A DNA stretch of 64,000 nt from contig CM064552.1 in assembly GCA_032716605.1 (NCBI GenBank), positions 13,957,518-14,021,517 on the forward strand, read 5' to 3'. This DNA is from Paralithodes platypus. Its lineage: Eukaryota; Arthropoda; Malacostraca; Decapoda; Lithodidae. A program made the translations under genes and the position numbers. Positions 44,017 to 55,206 of the stretch are shown piece after piece; the first letter of the stretch is position 1; every line of letters starts with the position of its first letter. Under the pieces are notes generated by a model. That model ran no database searches and was not told the origin of the DNA. It saw only the letters and a program-made list of their open reading frames with translations.

Positions 44017-44134
44017 AAGGATATAGGGGATAAAGAGGGAGAGTGAACAGAAATGGGGATGATGGCGTAGGGCGGAGGGGGAGAGAGAGAGAACTAAACA
44101 TTTGAGAGGGAGTTGAAATTCAGGGAGATGATAG

Positions 44135-44435
44135 TTGAGGGGAGGGTTTTGTTTTTTGCTGGATCCCTTTCTCCCTTATATTTAACCTAATCAGTTTTGA
44201 CATTTTAAGACGTTCGCCATTAGTTTGGCGACTTTAAGACCATTCGCCCCATTTTTTTATCAGTATTGAGACCTTGCATGCCATTTAGGCGTAATTTATT
44301 TCCAGGCGAGCGATAGCGAGCCTGTAATTTAGGAGGAGCATTTTCTTACCGAAAAAATGTACAAACGTATCTCGAAAGGGGATCTTGGGGGCGTTTTTAA
44401 AAGCTTGATAGAGGTCTAAAGAGCAGACTACTTAA
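44135..44435 (+). mobile_element. MITE family A, copy A11
   Basis: TTGAGGGGAGGGTTTT at the left (TTAA mutated to TTGA). The internal module includes AGGCGAGCGATAGCGAGCC, but the GC hairpin is deleted. It ends at TTAA 44432-44435, which is also the left TTAA of the next element. Confidence 0.75.
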
Positions 44436-44808
44436 GGGGGAATGGTTCACTTTTTGGGCGATTTTTGCATGTATTCATTATTTTTCTAGTTTCCTCCCTA
44501 GACCTCCATCAAATTAAAAAAAAAAAAAAACATCCATTAGATCCCCTTTCTAGATTAATTTGTACATTTTTCGGTAGAAAAAATTTCCCGGCCAAAGGCC
44601 GGTTCTTCCAACATTACAGGCTCACTATCGTTCGCCAGGGAAATAATCGACACCTAAATAGCACGAAAGGTCTAAATATTTACGAAGAAATGGGGCGAAA
44701 GGTCTTAAAATCGACTAACTAATGGGGCAAACATCTTAACATCTGAAAACTAATGGGGCTAAACATGAGGGAGAAAGTGGACCAGAAAACCGGCCCATCC
44801 CCCCTTAA
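44432..44808 (-). mobile_element. MITE family C, copy C1 (377 bp)
   Basis: TTAAGGGGGAATGGTTCACT at the left, GGCCCATCCCCCCTTAA at the right. The core matches family A (CCGGCC-TTT-GGCCGG hairpin, CACTATCGTTCGCCAGG) but the termini differ (GGTTCACTTTTTGGGCGATT). It is very close to C2 at 47068. An A run at 44515-44530 interrupts it. Confidence 0.85.
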
Positions 44809-44809
44809 G

Positions 44810-45363
44810 GGAAAGAGAAGAAAGAAAATTAAAGAAATGGAGAGGTGGAGGAAAGAGAGGCATACAAAAAATGGTGAAGTGATAGTGATGGATGGGCAGA
44901 GGTCGGTGGGAGATGAGAGATGAGGGGTAAAAAACAGAAGAGGGCGATGTGGAGGGAAGTAAGGGAGATGAAAGGGAGGGAAAATTAGCGAAAGAATGAG
45001 GTGAAGGAGATGAGGGAGGATGGGTATTAATACGTAAAACTGTCAAAACAAACAAAATAAATTCAGAAACCACATCATATAAAGACCATCTTATCAAAAT
45101 CCTTGCCAAACAAACAAACCAAACCCAGAAACCGCACAATATGAACAAATAAACGAACTTATCAAAATCACCATGTGGAAATAACGTAGCCTATTGAAGA
45201 TGTAGCAAACATTATGAATTATACAAAGAAGGAATATATAGGGAGGAGGGGGGGGGGGGAGAGGTGATGAAATAGGGAGACAGATGAGGAAGCAGAGATA
45301 GGGAGACATTCATGAGGGAGGGGCAATAATACAAGAGACGATAGAAGGAGGGTAAAAGAGGGA

Positions 45364-45366
<3 letters not shown>
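44810..45366. other. Purine-rich spacer
   Basis: A/G-rich on plus with diverged GGAGATGAGAGATGAGG units. No gene. Confidence 0.5.

Positions 45367-45367
<1 letters not shown>

Positions 45368-45434
<67 letters not shown>
45368..45434. repeat. (GA)n microsatellite
   Basis: About 33 GA units. Confidence 0.97.
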
Positions 45435-45438
<4 letters not shown>

Positions 45439-47067
45439 TGAAACGGAAGGAAAGAGCAATAAAGATAATGACAGGAGATGATGCGGATTGAGAGGGGAGG
45501 GAGACGAAAGTAGACGAGAGGGAGTTAGTGTAAAGGGGAGAACAATATGAAAAAGGGGAGAAAGGAGAATAGTTCAATAAGGTAATGGGAAGAAACGCTG
45601 ATAATAAGGGACGTGGAGAAGGGGATGAGGGACTGAAAGAGGGGATGATGAAACAGAAGGAAAACGCAAAGAAGATGAAGGAAAGAGAGATGATGCGGGT
45701 GGAGAGGGGGTGGAGATGAAAATAGACGAGAGGGAGGTAGTGTAAAGGGGAGAAGGGAAAACAGATGCAAAGGGCAAGGGAAGAAATGTTGATGATGGCA
45801 CGGGTGGAGAAGAGAACGAGGGAGTGAAAAGAGAGGTGGAGAGACAAGAAAGGATGAAAGAGAATGGAGGAAGATTAGGAGATGATAAAAGGAGAACGTA
45901 ATGAAGGTGAGGAGAAAGAGGGAGACAGCGAAGAAAGAGAGGGGGGTTAAATAGAAGGAGAGAGAGAGAGTAAGGGTGATGATGATTATAGGGGACGAAG
46001 GAGGGAAGAGAGAAATATGAAATAGAGTAATGTGATGATGAAAGGAGGTGAGGGAGATGACGAAGAAAGAGACGGAGATGCAATAGTGAGTAAAGCAGAT
46101 GAAGGAAGTAGGGGTGATGCAGGCTGAGAGGGGAGGGAGATGCAATGGATGCCAGGGAGGTAGTGTATAGGGGAGAACAAATTATGAAGGGGAGAAGGGA
46201 GGACAGTTGAAGAAGGCAAGGGGAGAGAGGTTGATGATGAGGGGAGTGGAGCAGAGAATGAGAGGTGGAGAGAAAAGTGGGCGAGATGAAATAAGAATGG
46301 AGGAGGAGGCGATTACAGGAGGCGAAGGATGGAAGAGAGAAAGAAGAAACTGAGTAGTGTGATGATGAAAGAAGGTAATGGAAGCTATGGAAAAAAGAAG
46401 GAGATAACGAAGAAAGAGGGAAATGCAATAGAAGAAGTGAGTAAAGAAGATGAAGGAAGTAGAGGTGATGCAGGCTGAGAGGGGAGGAGATGCAATGGAC
46501 GATAGGGAGATGGTGTATGGGGAGCAATAAATGAAGAAGGAGAGAAGGGAAAAATGATGATGATGAGGGAAGTGGAGAGGGGGAAGGGTATAGGGTAGAT
46601 CAACAAAGGAGATACAGAGGAAACAGAGGAAGATGAACTACGAAGAGAGATAGTGGAAGGAGAAAGTAAAGCATAAGCGGAAAGTTAGGTAATAAGAGGT
46701 GTATGGGGAGATAGAGAGAAAGGAGAGAGATGAAATAGAGATAGGGGTAAGATAGAATAGCGACGATAGAGATAAGAAAGGGGGATGATGAAATAGAGTA
46801 AGAGATGATAGAGGGGAAATATTAAAGAATGTGAGGGAGAAAAACAGATAAATAGAAATAAAAAGAACGATGAAATAGAAGGGAAGAGCAAGGGAGATGA
46901 AGGAAGTGGAGGTGATGCAGGCTGAGAGGGGAGGGAGATGCAATGGAAGATAAGGAGATGGTGTATAGGGGATAAAAAACCGATGAAGGTCATGAAGGAA
47001 GATCTGTTGAGGAAGGCAGGGAGAGAAATGCAGATGATGTGGGGAGTCGAGAAAGGCGAAGAGGGGT

Positions 47068-47442
47068 TTAAGGGGAGATGGTTCACTTTTTGGGCGATTT
47101 TTGCATGTATTCATTATTTGTCTAGTTTCCTCCCTAGACCTCCATCAAATGTACAAACAAAATCATCCATTACATCCCCCTTCTAGATGAATTTGTAAAT
47201 TTTTCGTTAGAAAAATGTCCCGGCCGAAGGCCGATTCTTCCAACATTGCAGGGTCACTATCGTTCGCCAGGGAAAATATCGACACCTAAATAGCACGAAA
47301 AGTCTAAATATTGACGAAGAAATGGGGCGAAAGGTCTTAAAATCGACTAAGTAATGGGGCAAACATCTTAATATCTGAATACTAATGAGGCTAAACATGA
47401 GGGAGAAAGTGGTCCAGAAAACCGGCCCATCCCTCCTTAAGG
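47068..47442 (-). mobile_element. MITE family C, copy C2 (375 bp)
   Basis: TTAAGGGGAGATGGTTCACT at the left, GGCCCATCCCTCCTTAA at the right. Nearly the same as C1 throughout. The neighbouring array units at about 47712 and 48103 show the uninterrupted site (GGTTTAGGGAGG), consistent with insertion at TTAA. Confidence 0.88.
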
Positions 47443-47934
47443 AGGAAAGAGGATGAGAGAGAAGAGATAAAAGATACGAATATTAAACACAGTGACATGA
47501 TGATATTCGATATGATGAGGCAAAAAAGATGAAATGAAGTAGAGATAATAACAAAATTAAAGAGTAAAGGAGATGAAGGACAGGCGGTGATGCGGGCTAC
47601 GAGGGGAGAGAGATGCAATGGAAGGTAGAGAGATGGTGTATAGGGGAGAGAAAATTATGAAGGGCAAGAGGGAAGAATAGGTGAGGAAGGCTGATGATGA
47701 GGGGAGTCGAGAAAGACGAGGGGGTTTAGGGAGGGAAGGGAATAAGAGAGAAAGGGGGAGACGGGGAAAATGAGAGATATGAAGCAAGGGGAGAGACGAC
47801 AGAAAGGCATAATAACGAATATGAGACCAAACGAGGGAGATGAAGCAGAATGAGGGAGAGGCAGTAGAAAAAGGGAGATGAAATTGGCAAAACAGAGAAA
47901 ATGAAGTGGGTAAGGAGAGTGGTACGGACTGAGA

Positions 47935-47960
47935 CACGGCCTTCTATATAGAAGGCCGTG
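47935..47960. repeat. 26-bp perfect palindrome
   Basis: CACGGCCTTCTAT followed by its exact reverse complement. It lies at the point where a unit of the long-period array begins. Confidence 0.95.
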
Positions 47961-48154
47961 ACTGAGAGGGGACCGAGATGAAATAGACGATAGAGAGATA
48001 GTGTATATGGGAGAAGAAAAAATATACCAAGACTAAGAGGGAAAAGCAATTGAAGTAGGCAAGGGGAGAAATGCTGATGATGATGATGGGAGTTGAAAAA
48101 TGCGAAGGAGTTTAGGGAGGGTAGGGAAGGAGAAAGAGAGAGGGAGATGAGGAC

Positions 48155-48490
48155 AAAATTAATTCCTCCTAAATTACAGGGTCACTATTGCTTGCCAGGA
48201 AAAAGTCGACACCTACATGGCACGAAAGGTCTTAATATTGACAAAGAAATGGGGCTAAAGGTCTTCAAACTCCGTGTGTCCAGGCATTTTGGGTCGAACG
48301 TCCCTTGATTTTGGCCCTGTCACTCTTTCAACTATGGGGGAGGCACTCGCTATAGGCAGTTCTGCCTTTTGCCTCCCTCAATCACATAGAAAAAAAATAA
48401 AAGTAAAAATTCGCCAAACTCATGGGACAAACGTCTTAACATCTCAAAACTAATGTAGAAACACGAGGTAGAAAGGGGTCCAGCAGATGA
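48155..48490 (-). mobile_element. MITE family A/C fragment with an insertion
   Basis: Internal MITE parts at 48155-48270 (GGGTCACTATTGCTTGCCAG, GCACGAAAGGTCTTAATATT) and 48411-48485 (TTCGCCAAACTCATGGGACA, then AACGTCTTAACATCTC) are separated by a retroposed piece. Termini and GC hairpin are lost. Confidence 0.65.
48271..48410 (+). repeat. Retroposed repeat inserted in a MITE
   Basis: About 140 bp from TCCGTGTGTCCAGGCATTTT to an A-rich tail (ATAGAAAAAAAATAAAAGTA). The middle matches 6950-7046. The interruption of the MITE consensus between GGTCTTCAAA and TTCGCCAAAC defines both borders. Confidence 0.65.
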
Positions 48491-49520
48491 AATAGTATAG
48501 GTGAAGGGCAAAAAGAAAATATGAGGGAAAACATGTACAGTATATTGAAAAGGGAAGGAGTACCGTAAAAACTGATTGTACTGTAAACAATCAAAGCTAT
48601 AATAAAGGTATAGTTATTATACTATCACTGTGTATACTGTCGCTGATTTACCTTTCCATCCTTACTTATCATTATGAGCTTATTAATACCCCAAAGACTT
48701 ATTTAAAGATATATTATTATGAACTCTCTAAATACCGTTCAATACCTTCTTAAAACCCATATTTTTTAGCAGTGTAGATCAAGGAGAGGATAAGGGGAGA
48801 TGGGGAGGCCTGAGAAGGAAAGGAACGAGAGAAATGGAAGACACGAAAGGAAAATAGGGTTTTAGGGGGGAAATTGATGAGTGGGAAGCAGTTGAAGAAG
48901 GAACGGAGACGTGATGATGATGGAAATGGACTTGGGCGAATGGGAAGAGGGAGGGACGGTGTTGTGGGAGTGAAAACAAGTTGCGAGAGGCATAGACGAA
49001 ATAAAGGAAAGTGATGGTTGAGGGAGACAGAAGAGATAAGAAATAAACCAGTGATATTAAAAGGAGAGATAAAGAGAACGATGAGGTGAGGATAGATAAT
49101 AATGATGGTTGAGAAAGAAGTAGACGAGGGAGAGAATTAAAGAGGGATATGAGTGAACAGAGAGCAAGACACACTGTAATATTGGATGAGAAAAGGAGAA
49201 GAGAGGAAATATGAGATGTGGCGAACAAAAGAGAGATGGGATGGAGGGAGAATAAGAGATAAACATGAGAGAGAATAATACAGATGAAACAGAGAAGAAT
49301 GATGAATAGATGAATAGAGGAGAAGGGTGAAGGAGATGAACTAAATGCGAGGAAGAGAATGGAGGAAGGGGGAAAATAGAATCGAGCGAATTTATAAAGG
49401 GAAGAAGTAAACGGGGACGAGAGAGAAAAGGGGAGATATGGATGTGAGAGAAATTACATATCCAAAGGAAGATTGACAATAATAGGTACGGTAATAGGGA
49501 GAACAAATATGGAGATGCAA
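48490..49520. other. Spacer, then purine-rich sequence
   Basis: No gene. Purine-rich on plus from about 48780. Confidence 0.5.
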
Positions 49521-49569
49521 GTGGATGAATATAAGAAGGAACAGGTGGAGGGGGAGAAGGAAAATGGAA

Positions 49570-49815
49570 AGGAGAGAGAGGAAAAGGAGGAGGAGGAGGA
49601 GTAAGTGGAGGAGGAAGAGTAAGAGGAGGAGGAGGAAGAGGAGGGTGAGGAGTAAGTGGAGGAGGAGGAGTAAGTGGAGGAGGAAGAGTAAGAGGAGTAA
49701 GTGGAGGAGGAGGAGGAAGAGGAGGGTGAGGAGTAAGTGGAGGAGGAAGAGAAGTAAAAGGAGGAGGAGGAGGAGGAAGGAAAAGAGCAAGAGGAGAAGG
49801 TAGAGGAGTAGGAGT
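49570..49815. repeat. GGA-based trinucleotide repeat
   Basis: GGAGGA runs alternating with AGTAAGTGGAGGAGGAAGAG units. Plus frames read R/K/S/W-rich and minus L/P-rich. None is a gene. Confidence 0.9.
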
Positions 49816-50309
49816 AGGCAGAATGAAGAGGTAACAGATATGAGGAAGGAAATTTGATACGGATGTAATGATGGGCATATGATAGAATGAGATATTCGTG
49901 TGAAAGTGGAGCAAGCCATCAATATAATCAGACGAAGAACATTGAGAGTAACGATAAAGAGCCGAGCAAATATGAAATAACAGAGAATGTGGGTGAAAAC
50001 GCAAAAGAGTAAGTATTAGGTAAAACAAGTACCGTACGTGGGAAGATTAGAACAGCAAAAATAATGAATCAAAAAGAGGGCAAGATGGCCAAGAGAACGC
50101 CAAAAATAAAAGATAAAATATAATAAAAATGGAATCGCATATATACTAGAAACATTGCGAAGAGAAGAATACAGGAAGAGACAAAACAAAAAAATGGTAA
50201 TAAGAATATAAAATGTGAAACAGAGCGAAGTAGCAAGAAAGTAAGGAGGCATAGAAAACCAAGAAGAAATGGAACGGAAGAGAAGAAAAATATAGTGAAC
50301 ATATTCTAT

Positions 50310-50458
<149 letters not shown>

Positions 50459-50665
50459 CCTAATGATTCGGCACATTTTGGGAAACGAATTGAGACATTA
50501 ACAAAAAACATCAGATAAATGAAATAACAAGCGTGACGGGAAAATAATATAAAAATAAAACCATATCGAATGTGAAATAAAAGTTTAAGAAAAAATAAGA
50601 CATATTAATAAGAGAACAGGCGAAAATATATTATGAAGTGAAGATTAGGAGGAGGAGGAGGAGGA

Positions 50666-51385
50666 GGAGTACAAAGGAAATACAAAGGAAATCAAGCAAC
50701 AACAGATCTAGTGACCCTTCTAGGTTGCTTGTCCTCCAAAACACTGAGGATCAAGTGTCCAAACAGTGGTTTAGAGTGGGTAAGGGAACATTGGAAAGGG
50801 AATTACTGCCCTGGAACTAATGTCCGTGGCAGGATTAGGAAGTTAGTAGGGGACAGATGGGTTAGTAACTGAGGGGGGGATAAAATAAAGTTATTCATTT
50901 ACAAACGCAGTCAGTCGCGGGTTTGAAGCGAGATATTTGTCTAGGCGGAGTTTAAATGAATCAACGGTGATGCAGTCTATAACGTTACGGGGAAGCCCAT
51001 TCCACAAGTTGACAACTCGATTGAAGAAGAAATTCTTAGATTCGTGTGAGTTAAAAGATTTACCAATAATTTTGCAACCGTTTCCCCGCGTGTAATTAGA
51101 TTGGTCGATAGTGAAGTACTTACTACAGTTCATATTGTCAATGCCTTTGATGATTTTGAACACTTGAATTAAGTCACCTCTTAATCTGCGCTGGGTTAAA
51201 GGAAATAGATTTAATTCTCTAAGACGCTCTTCGTATGGTTTGTTCTTTAGGCTAGGTATCATTTTGGTAACTCTACGTTGAACTCGTTGTAGCTTGTTTA
51301 TATCTTTTTGGTAATAAGGGCACCAGGATTGAACGCAGTATTCCAGAAGAGGGCGGACTAAGGAATTGTATGGAGGAGGTGGAGG
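50666..51385 (-). pseudogene. CR1/Jockey-like LINE 3' part (copy 3)
   Basis: The minus-strand frame runs from about 51385 to 50891. YNSLVRPLLEYCVQSWCPYY is the LxxPxLEYC block, then DINKLQRVQRRVTKMIPSL, YEERLRELNLFPLTQRRLRG, DLIQVFKIIKG, FFFNRVVNLWNGLPRNVI and SFKLRLDKYL. A stop and a 3' UTR of about 210 bp follow. The ORF portion is unbroken over about 165 codons, so this copy is fairly young. The 5' end stops at a GGT/GGA repeat (51370-51460), so the palm is missing. The 3' tail is two tandem TACAAAGGAAA units (read on plus). Confidence 0.85.
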
Positions 51386-51462
51386 TGGAGGTGGAGGTGG
51401 AGGTGGAGGTGGTGGTGGTGGTGGTGGTGGATGAGGAAGAGGAAGAGGAGGAGGATGAATAC
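51370..51462. repeat. (GGA/GGT)n trinucleotide-hexanucleotide repeat
   Basis: GGTGGA hexamers, then GGT, then GAGGAA-type units, between two LINE copies. It extends the upstream LINE frame into artificial P-rich sequence. Confidence 0.9.
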
Positions 51463-53390
51463 AAAGGAGAACAAACTGCAACAGACCTAATGGTCCTTAC
51501 GGGGCAGTTTGGATATCTAAAACTACTAAGCTATTGACTACGAGGTAGAGAAAAAGACAGAAAAGAAGAAGGCTCTTCCCCACCCACCATTCCCTCCAGC
51601 TAATGCTGGCATGGAAACAGTTGGAAAAATACCATGAAGTATGGAAAAATTGACACAGAATTTCGGGTAGGACATGGAGAAAATTAAGATGATTTGTAAT
51701 CTAAGCTAACTCTATTACTACAATTCTGAAAGGTAACAGGTGTATGAATATCAATATACTGTACATTGCAGCATGCATTGTCACTTCATTGCGTGTTGTT
51801 CTGAAAGAAACTGTGTTAATTGGGGGTTATTGTCATGTGTTTATCCACGGTTCTTGAATGTTTCTACAGTATTAGTTTACAATGTTCAAGGGTAGCCTGT
51901 TCCAAATATTCAGAACACTGGTTGAAGAAATGCTTCACCTCGTGAGAATAAAAATGCTTGACTATAATCTTATAGGCTAACCATTGTTTCTTGTGTTTGC
52001 TAGATTGATCGTGAATAATTCGCTTACATTTAAGTTGCTGAATCCCTTAAAGATTTTGAACATCTCTATTAGGTTACCTCTCATTCTGCGCTTTGTTAAG
52101 CTAAACAAATTTAGTTCTCTTAAACGCTCTTCCTATGGTTTATTACACAATCTAGGTATCATTTTATTGACTCTGCGTTGCACCCTTTCAAGTTTATTTA
52201 TATCCTTACTGTAGTACCGTGACCAGAATTGCACGCAGTATTCAATGAGTTGAATAGAGTAATTATGATTTTTTCTGATTTGAATTTAAATGTCCTGCCA
52301 ATGAAACCCACTAATTTATTAGCAGATTTTATTACCTCTGTACACTGTTTACTCGGTTTCAGGTCATTTGACATTATAACTCCCAGATCCTTTTCTTTAT
52401 CCGTATTTGATAGTTGAATGTTGTTCATTGGGTAATCTTTTTTAGTGTTGTTACTACTGATGTGTAATACTTTGCCTTTCTCTATGTTGAACTGCATTTG
52501 CCAGTTTTATGCCCAGTTAACTAAAGTATCTAGGTCACCTTGCAGTTTTTGCCAATGTACGGTTGAGGTTACTTTATTAGTAATTTTTGTATCGTCAGCA
52601 AATTTCGAAATTTTGCATAATATTACTTCATCTCTGTCATTTATGTAAATTATAAAAAGAATAGGACCCAATACAGAACCCTGGGGAACGCTACTGGGCG
52701 CCGGTTTAGTAGAGGGACGCATGTATTTATGGCTTTGTTTAGGTTATTAGATAATATGTTTCATAAATGATTTACATCATGAGTTTCGGTCATTTCAATA
52801 AAGTCAGTATTAGCAAGGTGCCTTCTAAGTTTGTTGAAGTCGGCCCTTTGATAATCTGCTACTTTTTCAGCTCCCTTGTTTTCTTTGTCGTTATTTACTT
52901 TTATGTTAAAGGACACTATCCTATGGTCACTGGAGCTTAATTCCGGTCCGATTTTGACGCTATTTACCAGTCTTTCATTTTTGTGGTCAGAATAAAATCC
53001 AGAATGTTGTTTCCCCTCGTTGGGTGTTCTACGTGTTGATAAAGGGCACTTTCTTGAAGATTAGCATATAGATCATGTCCCGCGTTAGCATTTAGTGATT
53101 CGCCCCATGTTGTGACTGGCAGATTGAAATCGCCAAATAATACTGCATCTTCCTGACAACTTATTTCTGCTATTTGATCGTAGAGTTTCTCGTCTGTATC
53201 GGGTGATTGTGCTGGAGGTCGAACAATGAGGCCGATTATTACCTTGCTTGCTTGATTATTTGTCTTGCAAGCTGCGTGCAGACTGTGATATTATTTTGGA
53301 TAGGTTTTTCTTTAGATATGGGGTAGTTTATGTCGCTGCTACTGCCCCTGCTCAGTTGAAGTTTTGTTTTATCTGAAAGTGCAGAGGAGG
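51462..53390 (-). pseudogene. CR1/Jockey-like LINE, EN-RT-C-term, degenerate (copy 4)
   Basis: Minus strand, 5' end near 53390. Endonuclease part: VIIGLIVRPPAQSPDTDEKL, then VLFGDFNLPVTTWGESL (GDFN catalytic motif, about 53130) and SSDHRIVSFNI (SDH motif, about 52930). The linker reads ADYQRADFNKLRRHL. RT part: [19 protein letters not shown] (about 52640-52695) and [10 protein letters not shown] (motif C, about 52590). Then KDLGVIMSNDLKPSKQC, and beyond a frameshift the LxxxxEYCVQFW and RVQRRVNKMIP-like blocks down to about 51960. A related 3' tail (ATACAAAGGAGAACAAACTG on plus) is at 51462. It is a diverged relative of copies 1-3, with several frameshifts and stops, and is dead. Confidence 0.85.
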
Positions 53391-53755
53391 AGGAGGCGAA
53401 GGAAGAACAAGAAGAGGGGAAGGAGAAGAAGGAATATTAATTAAGAAGATGAGTAGGAAGTGATATATATTTGGGTACCAGATGTATATAACTAGATATT
53501 GGGCAGGTTTCGTCAAAATCCAAAAATTCGATCCTGAGATACTTTACAGACAAATAGAAAAGATACACCTGTCCCCATTACCTCGTCCTTCTGTCTTTCC
53601 ATTCCTCTCACTAAGTCCTCATAATTTTCGTCTTTCGTTCTTTAATCGGCATAACACTACGAATACCCAAGCACTAGCCTACAACGCTTCCAATGTCTCG
53701 CAGGAAAATAAAATTCAAATAAAATCTAACTTCAATCTCACATAATTTTACTATT
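53391..53755. other. Spacer, no gene
   Basis: Short purine-rich piece, then sequence without recognisable features. Confidence 0.5.
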
Positions 53756-53756
53756 A

Positions 53757-53757
<1 letters not shown>

Positions 53758-53793
<36 letters not shown>

Positions 53794-54035
53794 TGCTCCT
53801 CCACCCACCAGTCATTATTATGATTCCTTTTCTTCCATCTTCCTTTCTCTATTATTATTCCCGTACCACATACCCATCCACCCATGTCTCTCTCTCTCTC
53901 TCTCTCTCTTTCTCAGAATCTCGGCTGCTCCTCCACTCATCAGTTATTATTGTGATTATTGTTCTTCCACCTTTCTTTTCCTATTATTATTAACGTACCA
54001 CATACCCATCTCGCTCTCTCGCTCTCTCTCTAACA
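53758..54035. repeat. Two CT microsatellites in a duplicated segment
   Basis: A segment of about 120-130 bp is present twice: CT run, then CTGCTCCTCCACYCA, CAGTTATTATTGTGATT-like, CCACCTTTCTTT, TATTATTATT and GTACCACATACCCAT. Units are about 53758-53880 and 53888-54030. Confidence 0.7.
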
Positions 54036-54148
54036 GGAAAGACAAAAACTCTATACAGTATTAGAATGTGAAGGAGAGGGAAAAGTCTGGGAAGGAAGAT
54101 AACGCCGGGGATATACCGCACGGGAGAGGATGAACGGTAATGACGGAT

Positions 54149-54154
<6 letters not shown>

Positions 54155-54184
<30 letters not shown>

Positions 54185-54290
54185 GTGTTTGAGAGAGAGT
54201 GTGGGTGGAGTCTGCTGTGTGTGTGTGGGTGTGTGTGGGGGTGGGTGTGGGTGTGGGTGTGGGTGTGGGTGTGTGTGTTTAAAAGCTTAT
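54155..54290. repeat. (GA)n and (GGGTGT)n microsatellites
   Basis: GA run to 54181, then GT and GGGTGT hexamers to about 54281. Confidence 0.92.
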
Positions 54291-54390
54291 GGATAATTAA
54301 TAACAAGCAAAAGGTGCCTATGCAGATGCCAACAGAAGTACACTACAACATATATTAATCCCTATACTACTTCCCCTACAGTTTATATTA

Positions 54391-54395
54391 AAAAA

Positions 54396-54429
<34 letters not shown>

Positions 54430-54520
54430 GGCTATATATATATACAGTATATATATAAATACATACATACATAAATAAATAAATATATACAAATAAATAT
54501 ATATAAATTAATAAAAAGTA
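54391..54520. repeat. A run and TA-rich tract
   Basis: About 22 A residues followed by TA and ATAAATA repeats. Confidence 0.9.
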
Positions 54521-54620
54521 TATAATTTTGTCCACTGGTAGTATGACCGACCATAACCTCTTTGTACCATATCTTTCCACACAGAATCACTCTACGTGTG
54601 TTTCCGTTCCTCCAACTCCT

Positions 54621-55008
54621 TTAAGGGGGGGTCACAGTTTTTTTTCTCTTTCTCTCCTTTTTTTTCTCTTTCCCTGGCTTGTATTTATTCGGCCCCATTC
54701 AGTCAACTGTTTTAAAACGTTTATCCCCATCCAGGTGTCGATTTCTTCCTGGCGAGCGATAGCGAGCCAGCATTGTATGGAGAAATCCGGCTTCGCCGGA
54801 GACATTTTTCTATCGAAAAATGTTCAAATTTAGCTTGTTGTCAAAACAACAAAATATATATGCTGGCTCGCTACCGCTCGCCAGGAAAATATTGACACCT
54901 AGATGGGGGATAAACGTCTTAAAACAGTAGGCTGAATGGGGCCGAATGGATACAAGCCAAAGAGAGAGAGGGAGAGAAAGAGAAAACAAGCGAGGTGGGC
55001 TCCCTTAA
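54621..55008. mobile_element. Fold-back MITE family B, copy B2 (388 bp)
   Basis: TTAAGGGGGGGTCACAG at the left, GAGGTGGGCTCCCTTAA at the right. Inverted arms at about 54676-54773 and 54858-54958. Centre: TCCGGC-TTC-GCCGGA and ACATTTTTC-TATC-GAAAAATGT hairpins. Same length as B1. Confidence 0.87.
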
Positions 55009-55206
55009 TAGTAAATAAATAAAACATGTTTCAAGCATACGAATAGCTATATGGATGCACTTCTATTGTCACCAGGATTGTACTATTTTAAATCCACCCA
55101 TTGAAAAAAAGCCACCCATTGAAAAAAATGCACCCATTGAAAACAATCCTATTCATATATTATTGATGGTTCAAGGAGCATAATGAGATGATTAATGTCA
55201 CCCCAA

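Larger units (their letters stand above)
45440..48150. repeat. Diverged purine-rich long-period repeat array
   Basis: A unit of about 215-450 bp recurs. Its best-kept core is GATGCAGGCTGAGAGGGGAG, then GGGAGATGCAATGGA, GTAGTGTATAGGGGAGA and AAATGATGATGATGAGGG. Cores start near 45480, 45695, 46118, 46467, 46914, 47587 and 47925. Large minus-strand frames (up to 317 codons, reading repeated SPLSLHHLYFLH-like peptides) are repeat translations. MITE C2 is inserted in it. Confidence 0.65.

Noticed and set aside
45574..46527. 317-codon minus frame with repeated SLHHLYFLH-like segments
   Set aside because: Translation of the long-period purine-rich array. The repeats follow the DNA period, and neighbouring frames are open over the same region.
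49057..50028. 323-codon P/L-rich minus frame
   Set aside because: Driven by a GGA-type trinucleotide repeat and purine-rich flanks. No domain.
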